Shown here in pieces: positions 23,880-32,331 of a DNA stretch of 37,432 nt. Positions within the stretch are counted from its first letter, which is position 1; each line of letters opens with the position of its first letter. The stretch covers positions 1 to 37,432 of the forward strand of contig JANQHG010000185.1 of the NCBI GenBank assembly GCA_028277115.1, written 5' to 3'. Made by a program: the position numbers and the translations under genes. The DNA comes from Azospirillaceae bacterium. GTDB lineage: Bacteria > Pseudomonadota > Alphaproteobacteria > Azospirillales > Azospirillaceae. A model generated the notes under the pieces. It made no database searches. It was given only the letters and a program-made list of their open reading frames with translations, and had not been told where the DNA came from.

Positions 23880-25346
23880 ATGGATGGACTTCAGCGCACA
23901 GGCTCGGGTCGCCTGACCGAAGCGCGGTGGACGGTCGTTGCGCTCGCCCTCGCACTGACCCTGATGCTGGTCGGCCCGCCGTCGGCCGACCCGGCCCGGG
24001 GCCAGGACAGGCGCCCGACGGCCTCGGGGGTGCGGACCGGGATGATCCCGCCGCCGATGCGCCGACCGACCAGCCTTTATGCGCGGCCATCCGCGCCGAC
24101 GGACCCGTGGCGCCGGCCGGCAGCCGGCGCAGGGATCCCGATCGACGACCTCGACGTCGGGTTCGCCCCCCCGGTCACACCGCCGACCGTGCAGATCCCG
24201 CCACCGCGCCGTCGGCCCCAGCCGTGGCCCTCGGGCCTGCCGGCGCGGCCGGCGACCGCCGCCATCGTTGCGGCGCCCCCCCCGCCCCGTGACCCGCCAA
24301 GACCGGCCCCGGCCCGGCCAGCCGAGCTCCGGCAGCAACTCGGGTCGATGCTGATCGTCGGGTTCGACGGCACCAGCCCCCGCGACCCGGCGGTGGTGCG
24401 GACCGGGCACTATCTTGACCGCGGTCTGCTGGGCGGCGTCTTGATCGGTAAAAGGAACGTCCAATCCAAGGATCAGGTTCGTCGTCTGATCAGCTATTTC
24501 CGGCGCCGCAGCGCACCGACGGTGCCGTTGATCGCGGTCGATCAGGAAGGCGGCTACGTCCAGCGGCTCGGGCCGGCAGCCGGGTTCACCCGCATCCCCT
24601 CGGCCGAGCAGGTCGCCGCGCTTGGCGCCGGCGCCGCCCGGCGGATCTACGACACGATGGCGCGGGAACTCCACGAGGTCGGCATCAACCTGAACCTGGG
24701 CCCGGTGCTCGACATCAACATCGACCCGAACAACCCGGTGATCGCGCGGTTCGAACGAAGCTATGGACCGGATCCCAAGACGGTCGCGCAGTACGCCGCG
24801 ATCTTCGCCCAAGCGCACGACCGGTGGGGCATCGCGACCGTGGCCAAGCACTTCCCCGGACACGGCAGCAGCCGGACCGACAGCCACGATCAGTTCGTCG
24901 ACGTGACCGGCACCTGGCGGGGCGAGGAACTCGATCCCTACGACGACCCCGAGGTGGTGCGCAGCGTCGAAGGGGTCATGATGGCGCATGTCGCCCATAC
25001 CCATCTGACCGGCGGCCGCGCGACGCCGGCCACCTTGTCGCACACGGCGATCGAGGAGTTGTTGCGCCGGCAGATCGGGTTTTCCGGCGTGGTGATGACC
25101 GACGACCTTGAAATGGCGGCGATCCGGGGGCGCTACCGGGTTGCGGACTCAGCCGTCCGGGCGGTCAAGGCGGGAAATGATCTGGTGATTTTCTCGAACA
25201 CTTGGCGGTCCGACCCGGATCGGCCGGCGGTACTGGTTGACGCGTTGGTCGGCGCCGTCGACCGCGGCGAGCTGTCGACGCGCCGCGTTGAACAGTCGGT
25301 CCGACGGATCGAGGCGTTGCGGAGGAGGCTGGGCGATGGTGGCTAG
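23880..25346 (+). CDS. Glycoside hydrolase family 3 protein, NagZ-like beta-N-acetylhexosaminidase
   Basis: The protein has 488 residues. An N-terminal hydrophobic segment (19-33) acts as signal or anchor. Residues 40-148 form a proline-rich, low-complexity linker not found in cytoplasmic NagZ. The GH3 domain follows: VDQEGGYVQRL, the NagZ loop KHFPGHGSSRTDSH (about 322-335, with the Asp-His general acid/base pair) and VMTDDLEM with the nucleophile Asp. The enzyme should remove N-acetylglucosamine from muropeptides or other glycans, here outside the cytoplasm. The ATG at 23880 was preferred over an upstream frame start because it begins the signal sequence. It overlaps the next gene by 11 bp, starting a four-gene envelope run. 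Confidence 0.88.
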   Translation: MDGLQRTGSGRLTEARWTVVALALALTLMLVGPPSADPARGQDRRPTASGVRTGMIPPPMRRPTSLYARPSAPTDPWRRPAAGAGIPIDDLDVGFAPPVTPPTVQIPPPRRRPQPWPSGLPARPATAAIVAAPPPPRDPPRPAPARPAELRQQLGSMLIVGFDGTSPRDPAVVRTGHYLDRGLLGGVLIGKRNVQSKDQVRRLISYFRRRSAPTVPLIAVDQEGGYVQRLGPAAGFTRIPSAEQVAALGAGAARRIYDTMARELHEVGINLNLGPVLDINIDPNNPVIARFERSYGPDPKTVAQYAAIFAQAHDRWGIATVAKHFPGHGSSRTDSHDQFVDVTGTWRGEELDPYDDPEVVRSVEGVMMAHVAHTHLTGGRATPATLSHTAIEELLRRQIGFSGVVMTDDLEMAAIRGRYRVADSAVRAVKAGNDLVIFSNTWRSDPDRPAVLVDALVGAVDRGELSTRRVEQSVRRIEALRRRLGDGG

Positions 25347-25899
25347 CGTGTCGGCGAGGGTGCTGGTGCTCGGGATGGCGATCACCGCGTGCTCGCCCGC
25401 ATCTTACGGCGTCTCGGCCGAATTGTTGGACGAGGAAAACAGCTGGCAGGCCTACCGTCACCGGGAGTCCAACGGCGGCGATGTCTGTTACGCCGGCGCG
25501 CGGCCGAAATCCAGTATCGGGGCCGGGCAAACCCGCGGCCAGGCTTATCTGACGGTGTCGTTTTGGCCAGTCGAGCAGCGCCTTCATGAAGTGAGTTTGG
25601 TTGCCGGCACCGAGATCGGCGAGCCGACGGTCGAGGTCTCTGTTTTCATGGGCGAGACCGTGCCCAGCCAGTACTTCACGCTGTATTCCGAGGGTGACCG
25701 CGCCTGGACGCCGGGCGAGGAGGACGACCGCCGGCTGTTCGACGCCATGAAACGGGGCGGCCAGATGACGGTGTCGATTCCCACCGGCGACGGACGTGAG
25801 ATCAATGACGAATACTCGCTGTGGGGTTTCACCGCCATGAGCACCAGGGCAATGCAGGCGTGCGGCGTCGACCCCGCAGGCATTGGGATCGTCTATTGA
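25336..25899 (+). CDS. Exported IalB-like protein
   Basis: The protein has 187 residues with a signal peptide or lipoprotein-like start (VLVLGMAITACSPAS, Cys19). The mature part resembles the invasion-associated locus B family: W....... then GGDVCYAGARP, a QAYLTVSFWP strand, VSLVAGTEIGEP, FTLYSEGDRAW and a final YSLWGFTAM. Cysteines at the start and end (DVCYAG, MQACGV) may form a disulfide. The family is common in alphaproteobacteria, its function unclear. GGAGGAGG lies just before the ATG inside the end of the GH3 gene, and its stop overlaps the start of mltA, so the four genes are tightly coupled. Confidence 0.7.
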   Translation: MVASVSARVLVLGMAITACSPASYGVSAELLDEENSWQAYRHRESNGGDVCYAGARPKSSIGAGQTRGQAYLTVSFWPVEQRLHEVSLVAGTEIGEPTVEVSVFMGETVPSQYFTLYSEGDRAWTPGEEDDRRLFDAMKRGGQMTVSIPTGDGREINDEYSLWGFTAMSTRAMQACGVDPAGIGIVY

Positions 25900-27053
25900 T
25901 CGTTCGACCGCGGGCAACGGCGGGTGTCGCGGCGCTGGTCGTGGCGACCGGCCTTGCGGTCGGTGACATCCAAGCCAGGAGGGCGAACGCCGCGATGGCA
26001 GCGCAACCGGCCGGTGCCGGGATGGAGCTGACGCCGGCGCCGTTTGCGGCGTTGCGCGGTTGGCACGACGACGCGGTCGGTGAGGCGGCAAAGGCGCTCG
26101 CCGACAGCTGCCGGGCGCTGTTGGCCGGGGTGCCGAGCGATCCCCCGGCGCGTCCCGATCTGGGCGTGCCGACCGCGCGCTGGCAAGCGGTGTGCGAAGC
26201 CTTCGTCGGGCGGTTCGGCGATGCCCGCCCCACGCGCGACGCCGACGACGCGGTCCGCGCCTTTCTCGAGACGTGGTTTACGCCCCATCTGGTGCGCGAC
26301 GACGGGGACCCTTGGGGGTTGATCACCGGCTATTACGAAATCGAGCTGACCGGGTCGATGACGCGCAGCGGGCGCGATCAGGTGCCGCTGTACCGGCTGC
26401 CGCCGAGCGACCGTCTGAGACGCCAGCCCCGCACCGCGCTTGCGTCCGGCGGGTTGGCCGGACTGGGGCTCGTGCTGGTCTGGGTCGACGATGCGATCGA
26501 CGCGTTCTTTCTCGAGATCCAGGGATCGGGCGCGATCGCCTTGCGCGACGGCACCACCCGCCGGGTCCGCTACACCGGGTTCAACGGCCATCGCTATCGA
26601 CCGATCGGGCGCCGCCTGGCCGAGCTCGGGGAAATCGCGCTCGCCGACGTGACCATGCAGTCGATCCGCCGCTGGCTCGACGATCACCCGGATCGCGCGC
26701 AAGCGGTGATGAACTACAACGAATCTTATGTGTACTTCGACTGGCTCGAGACCGGCGCACCCCAGGGGTCGCAGGGGACCGATCTCAGCCCCGGCCGGTC
26801 GCTTGCGATCGACCCGCGCTATCTGCCCTATGGCGCGCCGATCTGGCTCGAGACCAGCCACCCGGTGACCGGTGCCCCGCTGCACCGGCTGATGGTCGCC
26901 CACGACAAGGGCGGGGCGATCAAGGGGCCGGTTCGCGCCGATTTCTTTTGGGGTACCGGCGCCGCGGCCGGCGAGCTCGCCGGACGGATGAAACACCAGG
27001 GGCGTTACTTCGTGCTGTTGCCCCGCCAATCTCCCGCCGGCACCGCGCCGTGA
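25896..27053 (+). CDS. mltA: Membrane-bound lytic murein transglycosylase A
   Basis: The protein has 385 residues from a TTG that overlaps the IalB-like stop (TTGA). This start gives a clear signal sequence (TAGVAALVVATGLAVG). The ATG at 25821 would need 79 bp of overlap. MltA domain features are GYYEIELTGS, FFLEIQGSGAIAL and VRYTGFNGHRYRPIGRRL. The C-terminal 3D barrel carries AIDPRYLPYGAPIWLET and VAHDKGGAIKGPVRADFFWG, whose Asp matches the catalytic aspartate of E. coli MltA. The enzyme cleaves peptidoglycan to 1,6-anhydro-muropeptides. With a GH3 hexosaminidase and a peptide-binding protein around it, wall turnover is the likely theme. Confidence 0.92.
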   Translation: MIVRPRATAGVAALVVATGLAVGDIQARRANAAMAAQPAGAGMELTPAPFAALRGWHDDAVGEAAKALADSCRALLAGVPSDPPARPDLGVPTARWQAVCEAFVGRFGDARPTRDADDAVRAFLETWFTPHLVRDDGDPWGLITGYYEIELTGSMTRSGRDQVPLYRLPPSDRLRRQPRTALASGGLAGLGLVLVWVDDAIDAFFLEIQGSGAIALRDGTTRRVRYTGFNGHRYRPIGRRLAELGEIALADVTMQSIRRWLDDHPDRAQAVMNYNESYVYFDWLETGAPQGSQGTDLSPGRSLAIDPRYLPYGAPIWLETSHPVTGAPLHRLMVAHDKGGAIKGPVRADFFWGTGAAAGELAGRMKHQGRYFVLLPRQSPAGTAP

Positions 27054-27111
27054 GGCGCGGTGCGGGTGGCCGACCGGGCAGCGAATGTACAGCGTCAAGC
27101 GAGGGCGGATC

Positions 27112-28932
27112 ATGGTCAACGGGGGCCGAAGCGGGGTATGGGTCGCGATCACGGCCGGCGTGTTGGCGGGCGCGGTCGGCCCCGGCGGCCGGTGCCTGGC
27201 CGAGATGGTCCACGGCGTCGCCATGCACGGGACCCCCACCTATGCCGCGGGGTATCGCCATTTCGACTATGTCGATCCGACCGCGCCGACCGGTGGTGAG
27301 CTGCGGCTCGGCGCGCACGGCACCTTCGACAGCGTCAACCCTCTGATCGTCAAAGGCGCGCCGGCCGCCGGCCGCCATTTGACCTACGAATCTCTGCTGG
27401 CGCGGGCGTGGAACGAACCGTTTTCGCTCTATGCCCTGATTGCCCAGGGGGTCGAGATCGCGGACGATCGCAGTCGGGTTACCTTCGCGCTCAACCCGGC
27501 GGCGCGTTGGCATGACGGCACGCCGATCACCATCGCAGACATCCTGTTTTCCTGGCGGACCTTGCGCGATCAGGGCCGGCCCAATCATCGCTTTTATTAT
27601 GGACGGGTCGCACGGGCGGACACGCCGGCGCCGGGGCAGGTGCGGTTCGTGTTCAAACCCAACCCGGACGGCACCTACGACCGCGAATTGCCGATGATCA
27701 TGGGTTTGATGCCGATCCTGTCGGAGACCTACTACAGAGACCGCGCGTTCGCCCGCACCACGCTGGAGCCGCCGCCGACCAGCGGGCCGTACCGGCTGGC
27801 CGAGGTCAGTCCGGGCCGGTTCGTTCGTTATGACCGCGTCGATGAGTATTGGGGTCGCGACCTACCGTCGCGAGTCGGGTTTGGTCATTTTGACAGCATC
27901 CGGTATGATTATTATCGAGATGAAACGATTGCTTTCGAGGCCTTTAAAGTCGGTGAGGTTGATTTCTGGTCCGAATCGAACCCGGCGCGCTGGGCGACCG
28001 GTTATGACTTCCCGGCGGTGAACGACGGCAGGGTCGTGGTCGAGGAGTTGGCCAATGGTCGTCCGGCCCGGATGATCGGGCTTGTCTTCAACACGCGCCG
28101 CGCGATCTTCGCCGACCGGCGGACGCGCGAAGCCCTGGGGTTCGCGCTTGATTTCGAGTGGTTGAACAAGGTGCTGTTCCATGGTGTCTATCGGCGCACC
28201 ATGAGCTATTACGCCAACTCCGAGTTGGCGGCGCGCGGGGCGCCGAGCGCGGACGAACGCGCCCTGTTGGCGCCGTTCCGCGACCGGCTCCCGGCGGGCG
28301 TGCTGGCCCGCGCGTTCACACTGCCCCACACCGACGGCAGCGGGCCGCGCGGTCACCGGCGCAATCTGCGCCGGGCGCTCACGCTGCTCGCGGACGCCGG
28401 CTGGCAGGTGTCCGACGGTCGTCTGGTCGGACCCAGCGGCGAGCAGTTTGCGTTCGAAATCATGCTGAACGATCCGGCCAACGAAAAGGTGGCGCTGCAG
28501 TTCGGGCGGTCTTTGGAGCGGATCGGCATCGCGGTCTCGGTGCGGACCGTCGACAGCTCCCAGTATCAGGCTCGGCTCGACGAGTTCGATTTCGACATGA
28601 TCATCGGCGGCTGGATTTCGACCCTGTCACCGGGGAACGAGCAACTCTATTACTATGGCTCGGCGGCGGCCGACCAGCCCGGCAGCCGAAACTACCCCGG
28701 CATCCGCTCCGAGGTGGTGGATCACCTGGCGGCGTCGCTGTCGCAGACCCGGACCCGTCAGCAGCTGGTCACAGCGGTGCGCGCGCTCGACCGGGTGCTG
28801 TTGTGGGGCCACTATGTGATCCCGCTCTACCACCAACCGCATGACCGCGTGGCCTATTGGCGCAAACTGCGCCGCCCGGCGGTGACCCCGGTCTATGGAC
28901 CGATGATCGAGAGCTGGTGGGCAGGCCGATAG
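27112..28932 (+). CDS. Extracellular solute-binding protein family 5, YejA-like
   Basis: The protein has 606 residues with a signal peptide (VWVAITAGVLAGAVG). The mature start HGVAMHGTPTYAAGYRHFDYVDP and GGELRLGAHGTFDSVNPL are typical of YejA, the periplasmic binding protein of the YejABEF importer (microcin C in E. coli). In Agrobacterium a YejBEF importer with its own binding protein (YepA) imports cell-wall peptides. Here the neighbours are MltA and GH3, which supports a muropeptide ligand, though this is inference. No permease or ATPase genes are in the window. The ATG at 27112 follows GAGGGCGG, and an ATG at 27085 is less well placed. Two broken copies of the same family lie at 10584 and 16892. 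Confidence 0.87.
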   Translation: MVNGGRSGVWVAITAGVLAGAVGPGGRCLAEMVHGVAMHGTPTYAAGYRHFDYVDPTAPTGGELRLGAHGTFDSVNPLIVKGAPAAGRHLTYESLLARAWNEPFSLYALIAQGVEIADDRSRVTFALNPAARWHDGTPITIADILFSWRTLRDQGRPNHRFYYGRVARADTPAPGQVRFVFKPNPDGTYDRELPMIMGLMPILSETYYRDRAFARTTLEPPPTSGPYRLAEVSPGRFVRYDRVDEYWGRDLPSRVGFGHFDSIRYDYYRDETIAFEAFKVGEVDFWSESNPARWATGYDFPAVNDGRVVVEELANGRPARMIGLVFNTRRAIFADRRTREALGFALDFEWLNKVLFHGVYRRTMSYYANSELAARGAPSADERALLAPFRDRLPAGVLARAFTLPHTDGSGPRGHRRNLRRALTLLADAGWQVSDGRLVGPSGEQFAFEIMLNDPANEKVALQFGRSLERIGIAVSVRTVDSSQYQARLDEFDFDMIIGGWISTLSPGNEQLYYYGSAAADQPGSRNYPGIRSEVVDHLAASLSQTRTRQQLVTAVRALDRVLLWGHYVIPLYHQPHDRVAYWRKLRRPAVTPVYGPMIESWWAGR

Positions 28933-28987
28933 GCAAGACCGTCGCGCGGGTCACCGGGCGGTCGGGATGCGGGCCCACCGGCGACGG

Positions 28988-30340
28988 TCAGGTGCCGGCG
29001 ACGGTCATCTCGGCAATCCGGACATGCGGGGCGTCGATGCCGTAGCGGAACACGAGATCGTTGGCCGGGGTCAGCGCGCGGAACATCTCGACCAGGTTGC
29101 CGGCGATCGTCACCTCGCTGACCGGCGGGCCGAGCTGTCCGTTCTCGATCCAGAACCCCGCCGCACCGCGGCTGTAGTCGCCGGTGACGCCGTTGACCCC
29201 TTGGCCCATCAGCTCGGTGACGTAAAACCCGTCGGCGATCTCACCGATCAGCTCCTCCGGCGTGCACTCGCCCGGCGCCAGAAAGACGTTGCCCGGTGTC
29301 GGGTGCGGAATGGTCGACGTACCGCGCGACGCGTGCCCGGTCGGCGTGAGCCCAAGCTGGCGCGCCGAGCGCAGATCGAGCAACCAGGTCGCAAGACGGC
29401 CCTCGGCGACCAGATCGAGCCGTCGGGTCGCGAGCCCCTCGCCGTCGAACGGCCGCGAACGCAGACCCCGCGCCAAGTGCGGGTCGTCGACGATCGCGAT
29501 CCGGTCGGCGAACACCGGCTGGCCGAGCTTGTCCTTCAGAAAGCTGGTGCCGCGCGCAACCGACGGGCCGCTGATCGCCCCGGTCAGATGACCGATCAGA
29601 CCGCGTGCGACCCGCGGTTCATAAACCACCGGGACCCGTCGGCTCGCCGCCTTCTTGGGGTTGAGCCGGCGCACCGCCCGCTCGGCGGCGCTCTTGCCGA
29701 GCGCTTCGGCCGGCATCAGGTCGGCGCCGTACACCGTCGCCATCCACTCGTAGTCGCGCTCCATCGCGGTGCCGCTGCCGGCGATCACCGACAGCCGCAA
29801 GCTGCGCCGCGACAACGCATAGCTGCCGGCAAAGCCGTTGCTGGCCACCAGCGCATAGCGGGTGCGGTACCACAACGCCTCGGCGCCGTCGGAATTGGTG
29901 ATGCCGTCGACCGCGAGCGCCGCCTCTTCGGCGCGCTTGGCCTGGTCGACCAACTCGGCCGCGTCGGGCTCGTGATCGTCGGCGATGTCGAGCGTCGGCG
30001 GGTCGCGGTCGATCTGGTCGGAGTCGGCAAGGCCCGACCACCGGTCTTCCGGCACCGCGCGCGCCATCGCAACCGCGCGCTCGACCAACTCGGCGAGCGC
30101 CGGCGGCTTGGGATCGGCGCTCGACGCGATCGCCTGGCGGCGGCCGATCACGACCCGCAGCCCGATGTCGGTCGACTCGGCGCGTTCGAGCTTTTCCGGC
30201 TGCCCAAGCCGCTGCGACAACGACAGCGACGTGCTGTCGTACATCACCGCATCGGCACCATCCGCCCCAGCCGCGCGGGCAGCGGCGATCAGGTCCTCAA
30301 GCACGGACAGCGCCCGGTCCGAGTCTGCGGCATTCGACAT
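28988..30340 (-). CDS. PmbA/TldE-family protein
   Basis: The protein has 450 residues from an ATG with AGGAG 11 nt upstream. Family blocks are LSLSQRLGQPEKLERAESTDIGLRV, the DGEGLATRR segment, TSTIPHPTPGNVFLAPG and GVTGDYSRGAAGFWIENG. TldE (PmbA) is the non-catalytic partner of the TldD protease, which lacks a gene here. Together they process small peptides such as microcin B17 and degrade unfolded antitoxins. It is convergent with the YejA-like gene (55 bp between stops). Confidence 0.9.
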   Translation of the reverse strand: MSNAADSDRALSVLEDLIAAARAAGADGADAVMYDSTSLSLSQRLGQPEKLERAESTDIGLRVVIGRRQAIASSADPKPPALAELVERAVAMARAVPEDRWSGLADSDQIDRDPPTLDIADDHEPDAAELVDQAKRAEEAALAVDGITNSDGAEALWYRTRYALVASNGFAGSYALSRRSLRLSVIAGSGTAMERDYEWMATVYGADLMPAEALGKSAAERAVRRLNPKKAASRRVPVVYEPRVARGLIGHLTGAISGPSVARGTSFLKDKLGQPVFADRIAIVDDPHLARGLRSRPFDGEGLATRRLDLVAEGRLATWLLDLRSARQLGLTPTGHASRGTSTIPHPTPGNVFLAPGECTPEELIGEIADGFYVTELMGQGVNGVTGDYSRGAAGFWIENGQLGPPVSEVTIAGNLVEMFRALTPANDLVFRYGIDAPHVRIAEMTVAGT

Positions 30341-30495
30341 CGACAAACGGCTCCTCGGTTTTGGTCCCAGCGTGGCGGGCGGGCGGCGATCGGGCGCCGA
30401 CCCAGCCACCAACATCGGGCGTCGGTCTGAAGGCGGCAAGGGTGCCCCCGTGGATCGCGGCGACGCTGCGATCGGGTCTGGACGCTCGCTGCAAC

Positions 30496-30578
30496 GTTTT
30501 GGGGGCTGGCGCCCCCAAGGTCAGGGGGTTTCACCCCCCGACACCCCCCGACCAGGGGTTACCCCCTGGACCCCGTTG
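30496..30578 (+). repeat. GC-rich intergenic repeat, copy 4
   Basis: TTTTGGGGGCTGGCGCCCCC, AAGGTCAGGGGG and ACCAGGGGTTACCCCCTGGA occur in the same order as at 2397 and, inverted, at 21311. Confidence 0.8.
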
Positions 30579-30611
30579 GTTCCCCAGCCGCACGGCAGGG
30601 GAAAGTCCTCC

Positions 30612-30632
30612 CCCCCCACGAGACGTGGGGGG
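30612..30632. repeat. Perfect 9-bp inverted repeat
   Basis: CCCCCCACG, spacer AGA, CGTGGGGGG. It lies in the same gap as the GC-rich repeat. It could be a hairpin, and no U-run follows on either strand. Confidence 0.5.
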
Positions 30633-30790
30633 AGATAAGGGGGGGGTATGGCGGCTAAAGTCATTGAGTCCCAATGGGTTGCAGCCGATGGTGTATAGCG
30701 GGTGAATAAAAAAAAGCCCTTGGCAACGGCCGACAGGACGAAATCTGGCCTATCACCCAGGACAGGTCGCCGACCGCCGGTGAGCAACCA

Positions 30791-30825
30791 AACAAAAAGA
30801 GCCCCCGGGGCGTCCCCGAGGGCTC
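30791..30825 (-). terminator. Rho-independent terminator of the proX-like gene
   Basis: On the minus strand a 12-bp stem (GAGCCCTCGGGG, loop ACG, CCCCGGGGGCTC with one mismatch) is followed by TTTTTGTT. It lies 60 bp after the proX stop. Confidence 0.85.
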
Positions 30826-30884
30826 GACGAAACCCGGCACCACAGCGCCCCGGCCGGAAACCCGGCCGGGTCAAGCGGTCAGTG

Positions 30885-31928
30885 TCACTCGGCCGCGGCG
30901 GTCGCGGCGGCGATCCAACCGTCGAAGGTCGCCTGGTTCTCAGCGATCCAGGCATCGGCGTGGCCAGTGATGTCCTCAGGCGCGTCCTCGCCCTGGAACA
31001 TCTTGGCGTTCTGATCGAAAATCGCCTGCAGCGGCAACTCCATCACCTCGAGCAGCTTGCGCACCGCCGGGTTGGCGTCGAGGAACGCGGTGTTGGCAAC
31101 CGGCCGGATATCGTTGGCCGGGAAGCCCATCGAGCACGGGTCGGCAACGCAGCCGGCCACACCCTCGAGCGTGGTCTGATCCTCGAACGCCTTTTGGTCG
31201 TCCGGCAGGCTCGGGAACGGCACCTCGATCCAGACGACGTCCCGACCCGGCGCCAGCAGGCCGACCGTCCAGTTCGGGGTCCAGGTATAAAAGAAGATCG
31301 GCTCGCCCGCCTGAAAGCGCGCCAGCGCGTCGGCCATCGACGCCGAATAGCCGGCCTTGATCGGGTCGACATAGTCGCGCAGGTCGTAAGCGTTGAGGTG
31401 ATGCTCGATCACCAACTCGCAGCCCCAGCCCGGCGGGCACGCGACCAACTCGGCCTTGCCGTCCGAATCGCTGTCAAACAGCGCGGTGATCTCGGGCCGC
31501 TTGAAGTCCTCGACGCTGCCGACGCCGTGGGCCTCGGCGGTCGCCTTGTCGACCAGATATCCCTGCAGCGCGCCGCCCTTGGCGACATAGCCGATCACCT
31601 CGGCGCCGTAAGAGAAATCGTCCTCATAGGTGTTGTGCAGCGGGAACCAGCCGTTGGCCCAGAAGTCGACGTCGCCCTGCGCCACCGCCTGGTAGAATAC
31701 CGGGTTGTCAAGCGACTTCGGCCGCTCGACCGTGTAGCCGAGCGCCTCGAGCGCCTTGACGTAGACCTCGGCCTGGAACCAGCCGGTGTCCCAGGTTGCG
31801 CGCGCCGGGGTCACCGTCACCCCGGCGCCCGGACCCTCCTGGGCCACCGCGGCACCGGCGGCACCGATCGCGGCCGCAATCACCAGCGCCGACGCGGCGA
31901 CCCGCGTCTTGGCAGCAAACTGTTTCAT
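30885..31928 (-). CDS. proX: Glycine betaine/proline ABC transporter substrate-binding protein
   Basis: The protein has 347 residues. AAGGAGG sits 7 nt before the ATG. Residues 1-28 are a signal peptide (ASALVIAAAIGAAGAAVAQ). The mature protein has OpuAC/ProX features: ARATWDTGWFQAEVY, VDFWANGWFPLHN, YTWTPNWTVG and several tryptophans that could form the aromatic cage for a quaternary amine. VACPPGWGCE and GCVADPCSMGFP each place two cysteines close together. It is downstream of proV-proW but separated from them by 403 bp, with its own promoter and terminator, so it can be expressed more strongly than the membrane parts. The betaine ligand is inferred from the family. Confidence 0.9.
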   Translation of the reverse strand: MKQFAAKTRVAASALVIAAAIGAAGAAVAQEGPGAGVTVTPARATWDTGWFQAEVYVKALEALGYTVERPKSLDNPVFYQAVAQGDVDFWANGWFPLHNTYEDDFSYGAEVIGYVAKGGALQGYLVDKATAEAHGVGSVEDFKRPEITALFDSDSDGKAELVACPPGWGCELVIEHHLNAYDLRDYVDPIKAGYSASMADALARFQAGEPIFFYTWTPNWTVGLLAPGRDVVWIEVPFPSLPDDQKAFEDQTTLEGVAGCVADPCSMGFPANDIRPVANTAFLDANPAVRKLLEVMELPLQAIFDQNAKMFQGEDAPEDITGHADAWIAENQATFDGWIAAATAAAE

Positions 31929-31965
31929 GACCAAACCTCCTTGTGGCAGCTTTCATGCCGATCAA

Positions 31966-31993
31966 ATTATCCGCCGCACCCGGTTCGGGTCAC
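31966..31993 (-). promoter_or_regulatory. Probable promoter of the proX-like gene
   Basis: On the minus strand GTGACC (31993-31988), a 16-nt spacer and GATAAT (31971-31966), 37 nt before the ATG. Confidence 0.5.
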
Positions 31994-32026
31994 CTTTCCT
32001 GACCGAAGGCCGGCCGCCAGGCACCT

Positions 32027-32054
32027 GGCCAGCATCCTTGGGCCAGCATCCTTG
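32027..32054. repeat. Two tandem copies of a 14-bp repeat
   Basis: GGCCAGCATCCTTG occurs twice back to back in the 403-bp proW-proX gap (31929-32331), upstream of the proX promoter. The rest of this gap shows no gene. It might bind a regulator or be slippage. Confidence 0.6.
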
Positions 32055-32331
32055 GGGGGCCCCCGTGTCCCGGGTCGGTGACAGGCACGGCGCAGTCTCG
32101 GACGGGCATTCGCTCTTTTGAGTGCTCTTTCGTTGGTTGCCGGTTTCGTGTCGCGTCATGCTCGCTGTGGCGCACGGCAGCGGCGTGCCATGGTGTTCCA
32201 TGGCGTCGTTGTCGCTTGGTGGACGCCCGTCCGGTCACAGCCAATGGCCGAGGCCGGCCGCGCCGCGCGCGCGACGCAAAACCGGCACCGAGCCCGACGG
32301 CGGTGATCTTGTGAAAGGTCAAGGGCCGCCC

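Larger units (their letters stand above)
30341..30884. other. Long intergenic region with several structures
   Basis: 544 bp. It holds a GC-rich repeat (30496-30578), a short perfect inverted repeat (30612-30632) and the terminator after the proX-like gene. The stretch 30633-30720, with a run of eight A's, has lower GC and no visible gene. Confidence 0.5.
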
